DNA of 64,000 nucleotides from Actinotalea sp. JY-7876 (GTDB lineage Bacteria; Actinomycetota; Actinomycetes; Actinomycetales; Cellulomonadaceae), in assembly GCF_014042015.1 (NCBI RefSeq), contig NZ_CP059493.1:3286001-3350000 (forward strand). Direction: 5' to 3'. The notes under the pieces are model-generated. The model had not been told where the DNA came from and made no database searches. It was given only the letters and a program-made list of their open reading frames with translations. Numbering within the stretch: position 1 is the first letter of the stretch; each line of letters opens with the position of its first letter. Both the position numbers and the translations under genes were made by a program. This document shows positions 1 through 7,514 of the stretch, in pieces.

Positions 1-1226
1 CTAGTGGCTCGCGCGTCGTTCGCGGCGATCCGCAGATGAGATGAAACCTGCCGGAGCATAAACCCTTGAGGTACAGAGATCGACGGGACAACCCACCACT
101 CATTGCGAATCCGGCACTTGTACCCCGTGTCAACTCCGTGCTCCTCGCCTTCGGCGATATAGCGGGCAAGCGCCGGCGCTTTGGTCAAGTCCATGTTTGG
201 CTGTGCCGCGAGCAGGTGCGTTCGAGCGCCGTTGATCGACTGCACAGCGAGGTCTTCAGTGCGGTATGTCAGACCCCGCATCTGCACGCTGCGAGCGAGT
301 AACGGAATCGTCCATTCGGTGAGGCCGCGCCGCCTTGCCTCATCCGCGGTCAAGCAGAAGAAGGAGTTCCGTCCGGTAACAACTCCAACGTTCGCGGCGG
401 CATACGCACTCAGGGGCGCCATCCGGTGATCGGCACGTAGCCGGCGTACCAGTTCAATGGCTTCCGGACCCAGGTAATACTTGGTCCACTTCTCGGTTTC
501 ATGCAGATGCGCACGTGCCGCAGCCGTGCCTAGGGACACATCGGAGAGCGCTTGGGCATTTGAAACCTCGACCGTGTTTATGCGGGCCGGTCCAGGGCCC
601 CGCGTTGCGAGCAGGAGTACGACCTCCTGGAGGATTCCCGGAAAGACGAGCTTCTCAAACGACACAAGGGTGATCTCTGAGCACTCGTCGACCAGGTAGG
701 CACGCAACTGGGCGGCGTAGCCAACCTGAAGGATTTCCGCAGGCAGAACGAGCCCCACGCGCCCGCCCTCCCGGGCGGCCATGATGGAGGCAACAACAAA
801 CGGAACCCAGGCGTTGGTGAGCTTGGAGGGGCGCATCCCTTGGCTGCGCATGAGTTCTAGCGCAGGCTCTCGGTACTCGTGCTGCCAGGAACCGAAGCGG
901 ATGTAGGGAGGATTACCGGCGACGCCGTCAAAAGTGCCCCATCGTTCCGGTGTGAACCACCGGAAGAAGTCCGAGACAACGACACTAACGCCAGTGGCCG
1001 CGCTCGCTCTCGCGGCCTCCTCGCTGAACAATTCGATGGCCTGGGGGCTAGTTCCGGCGCGAACCAGGTGCCGCAGGATGGCGCCGTCGCCGCAAGCGGG
1101 CTCGAGAACCTTGGTCCCAGCGGCCAGGACCCAGTCGGCGACGAACCGCGCAATCAGGTCTGGCGTGTAGTAGCCGCCCCTGAGCTTGTCCCCTTCAGGC
1201 TCCGCCTTCGCCGCGAATCTCTGCAT
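1..1226 (-). CDS. N6-adenine DNA methyltransferase (Eco57I/type IIG-like), 3' end beyond window
   Basis: Translating the minus strand from the ATG at 1226-1224 gives 408 codons with no stop down to the left edge, so the gene is partial. Near the start is GGYYTP (about 17-22), the usual lead-in of Eco57I-type methylases. It is followed by the S-adenosylmethionine motif LEPACGDGAIL (about 41-51) and the adenine-methylase motif NPPY (105-108) in the context GNPPYIRF. The later part (NVGVVTGRN, then IRNEWVVVP) fits a target-recognition region. It would methylate adenine in DNA as the modification part of a restriction-modification or related defence system; whether a nuclease domain follows cannot be seen. 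GGAGAGGATGAAGG lies just before the ATG. Base composition is clearly less GC-rich than the chromosome, which fits cargo of the adjacent decayed element. Family assignment is firm; the exact system type is open. Confidence 0.85.
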   Translation of the reverse strand, partial: MQRFAAKAEPEGDKLRGGYYTPDLIARFVADWVLAAGTKVLEPACGDGAILRHLVRAGTSPQAIELFSEEAARASAATGVSVVVSDFFRWFTPERWGTFDGVAGNPPYIRFGSWQHEYREPALELMRSQGMRPSKLTNAWVPFVVASIMAAREGGRVGLVLPAEILQVGYAAQLRAYLVDECSEITLVSFEKLVFPGILQEVVLLLATRGPGPARINTVEVSNAQALSDVSLGTAAARAHLHETEKWTKYYLGPEAIELVRRLRADHRMAPLSAYAAANVGVVTGRNSFFCLTADEARRRGLTEWTIPLLARSVQMRGLTYRTEDLAVQSINGARTHLLAAQPNMDLTKAPALARYIAEGEEHGVDTGYKCRIRNEWWVVPSISVPQGFMLRQVSSHLRIAANDARAT

Positions 1227-1848
1227 ACCTTCATCCTCTCCTGCACTACCGACACGGCGACAACGGCTGCCGCACTGGGGACGACTCACGCTCCAGCCGT
1301 GTTCGGGTCCTCGGCTTGGGTGATGGAGCTTCAAGCCGCCGCGGTGTCGTGGACTCAAGTGTGCAGCCCGCACGCGGATGCACTGGACCACCCTGCCGAC
1401 GGGATGGGCTCGAATCGGCGTTCCATGTTGGCGCGCCCGGTTGCTCGCGGGGTAACCACGGGCTGCAGTGACGGCCGGAACGGAACGCGAACGTCAAGAG
1501 TGCGCCGGTGGCGACGGGCGACACGCTCGTCATCGGGCCAGGCGCCGTGCGTCCGCGCAAGCTGCCTGCCGCGCTCTCCCCCGCGAGTTCCCGAAGCGCC
1601 CGCCCCGGCTCGCCGGGGCCAGCAGGTGAGCAAGGAGGGAACGGTGATCGGTGCCGGAGCTGAGCCTGGCCCGGTCCCATCCCATTACCGCGAGACGTTC
1701 GCGCCTGCGTCCGGAACCGACGGCGCGGCCTCGATGGCGCCTCCGGTGCGGCGGTCGCGGTTGTGCGAGGTCGGGAGAAGGTGGTCACCGAGCTGCTGCG
1801 CCACCCTGCGACCCCGCGAACCATCGGGACGTCGATCTGGCTGCACCT
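1227..1848. other. no recognisable gene; decayed element DNA
   Basis: I find no convincing gene on either strand. Open frames here overlap each other, lack family motifs and change codon character abruptly. A GGAGG followed by GTG at about 1643 opens a frame that gives no recognisable protein. The stretch lies between the methyltransferase and a frameshifted conjugation-type gene and most likely is eroded mobile-element sequence. Confidence 0.4.
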
Positions 1849-2597
1849 GTCGACAAGTACCTGCCCCGAGGTGAGGTCATCGGGCGCTCGACCGCCCTAC
1901 CAGCGGGCATCGTCGAGGCTGCCACCAGGTACAACACCGAAGGAAGTCCCGTCTTCGAGATCTGGCGGCCGGCGACGGCGGTCCCAGCGAATGTAGATGA
2001 CGCCGAGGAGTTCCGCCGATCTGGGAAGCCATCGCACCAATCGTCCGCTGGCCGCTGTACTCGCCGAGGCGGTTCGTCGCGGTCGTCGCCGCCGCGCTGG
2101 TCGGTGTGTCGTCATCGGAGAGATCAACGACGAACCGAACGGCCCTGTGTCGACGCAAGGCTCTGCCTCAGTCGTGACGTCTACGAGCGTTGCGCCTCCC
2201 CCCGCCGTCCGCCTCCCCGCCCGGCATGGTCCTGAACGACGCCAACGCGACAGACGAGCTCAGCGTCGACCCGGCAGAGCACCACCGATCCGCAGCCGCA
2301 GCAGACGCCGCCTCGGCGTTCGTGGCTGCGTGGGCCCGGCCCGACCTCGACACCGAGGCGTGGTCCGCCGGCGTGCGCCCGCTCGCGACGAGCGAGCTCT
2401 GGACCACGGCGCTGAGCCTGACCGACCCGTCCCGCACACCCGAGGTCACCGTCCGGGGCGAGCCGCGACAGGTCGCGATGAACGCCGAGGACGGCGTGTT
2501 CGACGTCCCGACAACGGGCGCCTGGGTACGTGTGCACGTCGTGCCCGGTGCCGACGACGACGGCTGGCTCGTCTCCCGCGTCGAGGCCGTGGACTGA
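1849..2597 (+). pseudogene. frameshifted membrane-anchored conjugation-type protein
   Basis: Coherent protein-like sequence moves through all three frames. VDKYLPRGEVIGRSTALP up to about 1990 is in one frame. Then PPIWEAIAPIVRWPLYSPRR plus a hydrophobic segment FVAVVAAALVGV (2013-2108) is in a second. A Ser/Thr/Pro-rich linker (about 2115-2210) is in a third. The C-terminal domain SVDPAEHH...LVSRVEAVD (2226-2597) returns to the second frame and ends in TGA. This layout (short cytoplasmic part, one membrane segment, linker, outer domain) and the position just upstream of a lysozyme/M23 gene match the mating-pore membrane proteins of actinobacterial conjugative elements. I infer one ancestral gene broken by at least two frameshifts. 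The first piece may instead be the end of a separate upstream gene. The last 130 codons could still be read as a free ORF. Confidence 0.5.
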
Positions 2598-2629
2598 TGC
2601 GGAGGGAGATCGTTGGAAGCCCTCGCCGC

Positions 2630-3846
2630 ATGGCTCGCCCTATGGCCAAGACCCGATCAGTCGGTTGGCTCGCGCGCCACTGGCCCAAGCTCGTCGCGGC
2701 TTCCTCATGGTCGGCGGTGCGGCGGCGTTCCTGGCGGTCACTCCGTGAGCCTCGTCTCCAGTGCAGGCCAGGGCGCTTCCGCAGCGAACGCCTGCACCCA
2801 GCTGGGTTACACGGTCGACCAGGCCGCGTACCAGCCGCCTCCAATCGATCAGACACCGTCGATCCCGGGCGGTGGTCTGGTCCCCGGTTTCGGCCCCGAG
2901 GAAGCGGACAAGATCGCCAACGCCCAGGCCATCATCGCCGCCGGCGGGGTAGCAGGAGTCGGGCGACGCGGCCCCATCGTCGCGATCGCTACCGCACTCC
3001 AGGAGTCGCGGCTTCGGAACCTCGACTATGGCGACCGGGACTCTCTCGGGCTGTTCCAGCAGCGTCCGTCGCAGGGCTGGGGGACGGCTGAGCAAGTGCG
3101 TGATCCCCGGTTCGCGGCGCTGGCCTTCTTCGGCGGCGCGACGTCCCCGCACTTCAACCCGGCAAGCGGCAGAGCGTCTCCGGGTGGCCTGCTCGAGGTC
3201 GGCGGCTGGATGGACCTGCCGATCACAGTCGCGGCGCAGAGCGTGCAGAGATCGGCCTTCCCCGGGGCCTACGCCAAGCACGAGGCCCGGGCGACTGTGA
3301 TCGTGGACGCCCTCAGCGGTGGCGCTTCTGCGACGGCTACGCCCGCTGCTTCAGGTGCCGTCGAGCAGTCGGCCGTCGTGACGGCAGCCGACTACGGGAC
3401 GACCGGCGTGGACATCGACGCGTTCTGCTCGTCGACGTTCCAGCTCGCTTCGTCCGCGGGTTCCGGCTTAGCCCTCCGCAGGACAGCTCATCGCAGCGGG
3501 CGAGTGGACGGCGCCCCTGCGGTCCAGGGTCACCTCGCCGTTCGGCAACAGGTTCCCCCGGTCACCGACTTCCATGCTGCCGTCGGCACCCCGATCGCCG
3601 CTCCGACCGTGGGTGTTGTTGGCGCGGTCTGGTGGAGCTCAGGAGGCGGCCTGACGGTCATCCTCACGCACGCCAGCAGCGTGGCGACTCAGCATCTGCA
3701 TCTCTCGGATGCCTTGGTGAAGCCCGGCGACGAGTTCCAGGGAGGGCACGTCATCGCTCGGTCAGGCGGCAGCGGAGTCGGCACCGCGCCGCACTACTAC
3801 TACGAGGTGCACGTCACCGGAGCGCCCGTGCCGCACGATCACACCG
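2630..3846 (+). pseudogene. broken bifunctional lysozyme / M23 peptidase of a conjugative element
   Basis: The ancestral product would be a secreted two-domain cell-wall hydrolase that opens peptidoglycan for a mating channel. The start MARPMAKTRSVGWLARHWPK is in one frame (from 2630), the membrane anchor FLMVGGAAAFLAV in the next (about 2706-2745), and everything after SLVSSAGQG in the third. The lysozyme-like domain is intact in reading (IATALQESRL, SLGLFQQRPSQGWG, YAKHEA). The M23 domain is shifted again: SRVTSPFGNRF (about 3515-3550) lies out of frame with DFHAAVGTPI. The M23 zinc ligands are lost, since the expected HxxxD now reads HAAVG and the expected HxH reads HYY. Multiple frameshifts plus lost ligands make this a pseudogene. 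Confidence 0.75.
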
Positions 3847-3861
3847 CCGACGTTCACGGCG

Positions 3862-4206
3862 ATCCGGACCGCGCTGGCTCTCGACCTGGATGGCGGCCCG
3901 GACGACTTGGTCTTCCCGTCCACGAAGGGCTCACCGCGATCGCCGGGCCGGGGACGCTCAGTTCCACCTCGCACAGAACGACATCGGCGTGAAGGTCACG
4001 CTGCACGACTTCCGCCGGACCGTGCCCACCCAGGTGGCGAGAGGGAGCACTCTCGCGAACGCCACGGCACTTCTCGGGCACTCTGACGAGAGCACGACGG
4101 CACGCCACTCTGTGCAGCGGATCCATGTCGCTCCGGACATGCGGGTCATCATCGACCAGCTCTTCGCCCAGGCGTCGGATGAGGCTCCGGAGCAACATAA
4201 ACGGAG
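3862..4206 (+). pseudogene. C-terminal remnant of a tyrosine recombinase (integrase)
   Basis: IRTALALDLDGGPDDLVFPS (from 3862) and then, in another frame, VTLHDFRRT, LLGHSDESTT and DMRVIIDQLF are the hallmarks of phage/ICE integrases. The HxxR (HDFR) and the second histidine (GHS) are present. The catalytic tyrosine is not: the segment normally reading RHYVxR is RHSVQR (TCT in place of TAT or TAC). One frameshift separates the two pieces, and the N-terminal two thirds are gone. The remnant abuts the peptidase pseudogene directly, so an internal deletion removed the body of the element. It points at the 3' end of the neighbouring tRNA-Ser, the normal location for such an integrase. It cannot be an active enzyme. 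Confidence 0.75.
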
Positions 4207-4217
4207 GATCGGGAACG

Positions 4218-4262
4218 CCGAAGGGCCCCACGCCGCACGGCGGTGCGGGTGGGGCCCTTCGG
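4218..4262 (-). terminator. strong hairpin downstream of tRNA-Ser
   Basis: A near-perfect inverted repeat with arms CCGAAGGGCCCCAC / GTGGGGCCCTTCGG, extended inward by CCGCAC / GTGCGG. It starts five bases past the tRNA 3' end and is likely the tRNA transcription terminator. It also closes off the decayed element on the other strand. Confidence 0.7.
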
Positions 4263-4266
4263 CTGG

Positions 4267-4353
4267 CGGTAGCGGTGGGATTTGAACCCACGGTGGACTT
4301 TCACCCACACACGCTTTCGAGGCGTGCTCCTTAGGCCGCTCGGACACGCTACC
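4267..4353 (-). tRNA. tRNA-Ser (anticodon CGA)
   Basis: Reading the minus strand, acceptor arms GGTAGCG and CGCTACC pair fully, with discriminator G at 4267. The anticodon stem CACGC/GCGTG encloses loop CTCGAAA, so the anticodon is CGA (reads UCG). A long variable arm (GGTG/CACC type) and the T arm GTGGG TTCAAAT CCCAC identify a class II serine tRNA. CCA is not encoded. The integrase remnant and other element genes lie against its 3' end, so this tRNA is the probable attB of that element. Confidence 0.93.
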
Positions 4354-4461
4354 TCGCCGGCGAGGATACCCGGTCGGCGGGCACCGCAACGAATCGCCCC
4401 CCGCGGCCGGCCGTCACGGGCCGCCGCCGGTGCACCGCGCGGCGGAACGTACCGTGGTGGT

Positions 4462-5337
4462 GTGCAGCAGATCGACCCCGTCCACCCCGGCACGGACACG
4501 CCCCCGACCACCGACGTCGAGCGGGTCGTCGACCTCCTCGCGGGACACCGGCTCGCGGTCCTCACCGGCGCCGGCATCTCCACCGACTCCGGCATCCCCG
4601 ACTACCGGGGCCCCGACTCCCCGCCGCGCCGGCCGATGACCTACCAGCAGTTCGTCTCCGACCCGGCGTTCCGCCGCACCTACTGGGCCCGCAACCACGT
4701 CGGCTGGCGGCACGTGCACCGCACCGAGCCCAACGCGGGCCACCGGGCGCTCGCCCGGCTCGAGGAGCGGGGCGTCGTCGTCGGTGTCATCACGCAGAAC
4801 GTCGACCGCCTGCACCAGGAGGCGGGCAGCCGCGACGTCATCGACCTCCACGGCACGTACGCCGAGGTCCTGTGCCTGCGGTGCGGCGCCGGCTACTCGC
4901 GCGACCACGTCGCGCGACTGCTCGAGGAGCTCAACCCGGGCTTCGCCGACCAGGTGGGCGACGTCGCGGACGTGGAGATCGCCCCCGACGCGGACGCGGT
5001 CATCGAGTCGACGGAGGGGTTCGTCGTCGCCGACTGCGAGCGCTGCGGCGGCATGCTCAAGCCGGACATCGTCTACTTCGGCGAGAACGTGCCGAAGGCG
5101 CGGGTGGCGCGCGCGTTCGCGATGGTCGACGCCGCGGGCGCCCTGCTGGTGGCGGGCTCCTCGCTCACAGTGATGTCCGGGCTGCGGTTCGTGCGCCACG
5201 CACGCCGCGTGCGCGACATCCCCGTGGTCATCGTCAACCGCGGCGCCACGCGCGGCGACGACCTGGCCGACCTCCGCCTCCACGCGGGCACGTCCGAGAC
5301 CCTCACCGCTCTCGCGGAGCGCCTCCCCGACGTGTGA
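4462..5337 (+). CDS. NAD-dependent protein deacylase (sirtuin)
   Basis: A 291-residue Sir2 family protein that removes acyl groups from lysines using NAD, in the cytoplasm. Visible motifs in order: GAGISTDSGIPDYRG (NAD pocket), TQNVDRLHQEAG, the catalytic histidine in DLHGT, two CxxC zinc pairs (CLRCG and CERCGG) and the C-terminal GSSLTVMS and VNRG strands. The GTG at 4462 (VQQIDPVHPG) is chosen because upstream codons run into the tRNA gene. Almost no leader precedes it, so the message may be leaderless. It converges on tadA with a 6-base gap. The long insertion between the two zinc pairs is usual in actinobacterial members. Confidence 0.92.
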   Translation: MQQIDPVHPGTDTPPTTDVERVVDLLAGHRLAVLTGAGISTDSGIPDYRGPDSPPRRPMTYQQFVSDPAFRRTYWARNHVGWRHVHRTEPNAGHRALARLEERGVVVGVITQNVDRLHQEAGSRDVIDLHGTYAEVLCLRCGAGYSRDHVARLLEELNPGFADQVGDVADVEIAPDADAVIESTEGFVVADCERCGGMLKPDIVYFGENVPKARVARAFAMVDAAGALLVAGSSLTVMSGLRFVRHARRVRDIPVVIVNRGATRGDDLADLRLHAGTSETLTALAERLPDV

Positions 5338-5343
5338 GGCGGC

Positions 5344-5895
<552 letters not shown>

Positions 5896-5973
5896 TCACA
5901 CGCTCCGCACGGACGGACGGGCCGGCGAGCCGCCGGGCACCTGCGGCGCGCTACCAGCCGGTACGGTTCCACC

Positions 5974-6609
5974 ATGCGCCTGCACGTCGCGGACCACCCG
6001 CTCGTCTCCCACAAGCTGACCGTGCTGCGTGACCGCCGCACCGCCTCCCCCACGTTCCGCCTGCTGGTGGACGAGCTCGTCACGCTCCTCGCGTACGAGG
6101 CCACGCGGGACGTGCGGACCGAGGAGGTCCGGGTCGAGACGCCGGTCGCGGAGACGACCGGCACGCACCTCGCCGAGCCACGCCCGCTCGTGGTGCCGAT
6201 CCTGCGCGCGGGCCTCGGGATGCTCGAGGGCATGACGCGCCTGCTCCCCACGGCCGAGGTCGGCTTCCTGGGCCTGCAGCGCGACGAGGAGACCCTCCAG
6301 GCGATCACCTACGCGAACCGACTGCCGGAGGACCTGTCGGGCCGGCAGTGCTTCGTGCTCGACCCGATGCTGGCCACGGGCGGCACGCTCATCGCGTCGA
6401 TCGACTACCTCTTCGAGCGCGGTGCCCGCGACGTCACGTGCATCTGCCTGCTCGCGGCGCCCGAGGGACTGGCCCTGGTCGAGAAGCACGTCGGCGACCG
6501 CGCCGACGTGACCATCGTCGTGGCCGCGGTCGACGAGCGCCTCGACGAGAACGCGTACATCGTGCCCGGCCTCGGCGACGCCGGAGATCGCCTCTACGGC
6601 CTGGTGTGA
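5974..6609 (+). CDS. upp: uracil phosphoribosyltransferase
   Basis: A 211-residue enzyme making UMP from uracil and PRPP (pyrimidine salvage). The start [20 protein letters not shown] is typical. The PRPP loop is [12 protein letters not shown], and the C-terminus ends in [12 protein letters not shown], the uracil-binding tail. The ATG at 5974 follows a short AT-richer leader; the reading frame extends much further upstream but without family sequence. Stands alone, divergent from tadA. Confidence 0.96.
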   Translation: MRLHVADHPLVSHKLTVLRDRRTASPTFRLLVDELVTLLAYEATRDVRTEEVRVETPVAETTGTHLAEPRPLVVPILRAGLGMLEGMTRLLPTAEVGFLGLQRDEETLQAITYANRLPEDLSGRQCFVLDPMLATGGTLIASIDYLFERGARDVTCICLLAAPEGLALVEKHVGDRADVTIVVAAVDERLDENAYIVPGLGDAGDRLYGLV

Positions 6610-6734
6610 CGGCCCGGGGTTGACGGGGCGCAGGTCTCGTTCGAAATAACGTTTTCGGCCTCTCACCTGCGACGATGCGCTTCGGTGCCGTATTCATTGC
6701 GGATCCTGCGGTCGATCGGGTGACTTCTGTCCAT

Positions 6735-6754
6735 CATGTGAGACGAGTCACATG
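6735..6754. promoter_or_regulatory. perfect inverted repeat, possible operator
   Basis: CATGTGA, six-base spacer, TCACATG: a perfect 7+7 inverted repeat about 40 bases upstream of the small reading frame at 6796. Its size and spacing fit a dimeric repressor or CRP/FNR-like site. The regulator is unknown. Confidence 0.4.
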
Positions 6755-6795
6755 ACCGACTTGGTGCCCTGGGCGACGAGGGTCACACTTGTCGT

Positions 6796-7002
6796 ATGAC
6801 AGCCGTCGCAGCCCTTATGACCCGGGGATCCGCCACCGCGGACCGCACCGGGTCCGAGGGTCGTGGCGCCGTCATCCGGAACCATGTTCGACGCCCGCGG
6901 GTCATGCTGGGGGGCTGCCCGCGATGCGTCACCGTCCGGGGTGCGGGAGCTTCGGCTCCCGCACCCGAGAACGTCCTCGTCGGCTCGGGGGATGCCGGCT
7001 GA
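6796..7002 (+). CDS. small ORF, 68 codons, function unknown
   Basis: ATG at 6796 to TGA at 7002. The predicted product starts MTAVAALMTRGSATADRTG and has a GGCPRC cysteine pair in the middle and an Ala/Pro-rich tail. No family is recognised. In its favour: an inverted repeat (6735-6754) sits upstream and a 15-bp perfect hairpin (7010-7056) begins 7 bases after the stop, as expected of a short transcription unit. Against it: no clear ribosome site, and an internal 12-bp TTCG hairpin (6939-6966) suggests the transcript may work as structured RNA instead. Treat as a candidate only. Confidence 0.25.
   Translation: MTAVAALMTRGSATADRTGSEGRGAVIRNHVRRPRVMLGGCPRCVTVRGAGASAPAPENVLVGSGDAG
6939..6966. 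other. 12-bp TTCG tetraloop hairpin
   Basis: GGGTGCGGGAGC, TTCG, GCTCCCGCACCC: perfect 12-bp stem with an extra-stable UUCG-type loop. It lies inside the small reading frame and is not followed by a T run. It may be part of a non-coding RNA. Confidence 0.5.
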
Positions 7003-7009
7003 GGACACG

Positions 7010-7056
7010 CACTGCCGGGTCGTGTGATCAGGGGGCTCGTCCACGACCCGGCAGTG
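7010..7056. terminator. perfect 15-bp inverted repeat, probable terminator
   Basis: Arms CACTGCCGGGTCGTG and CACGACCCGGCAGTG pair fully around a 17-base loop, directly after the small reading frame. Actinobacterial terminators often lack a U tract, so this fits one. It would isolate the upstream transcript from the riboswitch. Confidence 0.5.
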
Positions 7057-7207
7057 CACTTCGTAGGCGAACGCCGTCGGCCCAGGCCGGCGGCGTTCGT
7101 CATGTCCGGGGCGATCGCTCCGGACCCTCGGGGCGACGGCACATCTAGGCGCCTCCCGTGGCTCGCGCACTACATCTTGTGGTCCGCGGCCGCCGAGGCG
7201 CTAGGGT

Positions 7208-7402
7208 GAGCCCTGCCGACGGTTCACCTGGCGACAGGTGAGGCAAGAGGGAACCCGGTGTGACTCCGGGACTGCCCCGCAGCGGTGAGTGGGAACGACC
7301 GCCGTCATCAAGCACTGGGCCCGGAACGTCAGGCCTGGGAAGCGACGGCTGGTAGGAGCGAGCACGACGCCCACGAGTCCGAAGACCTGCCGCCGGTGCG
7401 CG
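7208..7402 (+). promoter_or_regulatory. cobalamin riboswitch controlling nrdAB
   Basis: The conserved core reads GGGAACCCGGTGTGACTCCG then GGGACTGCCCCGCAGCGGTG, which is the classic adenosylcobalamin riboswitch pattern. It continues with AAGCACTGGGCC (B12-box-like), GGCCTGGGAAGCGACGG and the closing GAGTCCGAAGACCTGCC. It lies about 110 bases before the nrdA start with nothing between. By analogy with the Streptomyces coelicolor class Ia nrd operon, bound B12 should switch nrdAB off when a B12-dependent class II reductase can work. Ends are approximate. Confidence 0.9.
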
Positions 7403-7514
7403 TACCGCCGGTGCGCGCTGGTTCGGAGCCTCTCGGGCGGGCTCGACCGACTCGCGCTCACGCGCCGTCGTCGTCCCAGGGCACCGGACCACCGGTCCAC
7501 CTGGAAGCAGCACG

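Larger units (their letters stand above)
6610..7207. other. long structured intergenic region upstream of the riboswitch
   Basis: About 600 bases without a confident gene. It begins with an AT-richer patch (6640-6660) flanked by CGCAGGT/ACCTGCG arms. It then holds a CATGTGA/TCACATG inverted repeat and a run of strong hairpins listed separately. A further small inverted repeat GTCCGG/CCGGAC lies at 7104-7125, and GAACGCCG/CGGCGTTC arms at about 7069-7099. Confidence 0.5.

Noticed and set aside
3862-4206. Active site-specific integrase
   Set aside because: The N-terminal part is missing, a frameshift splits it and the catalytic tyrosine is serine.
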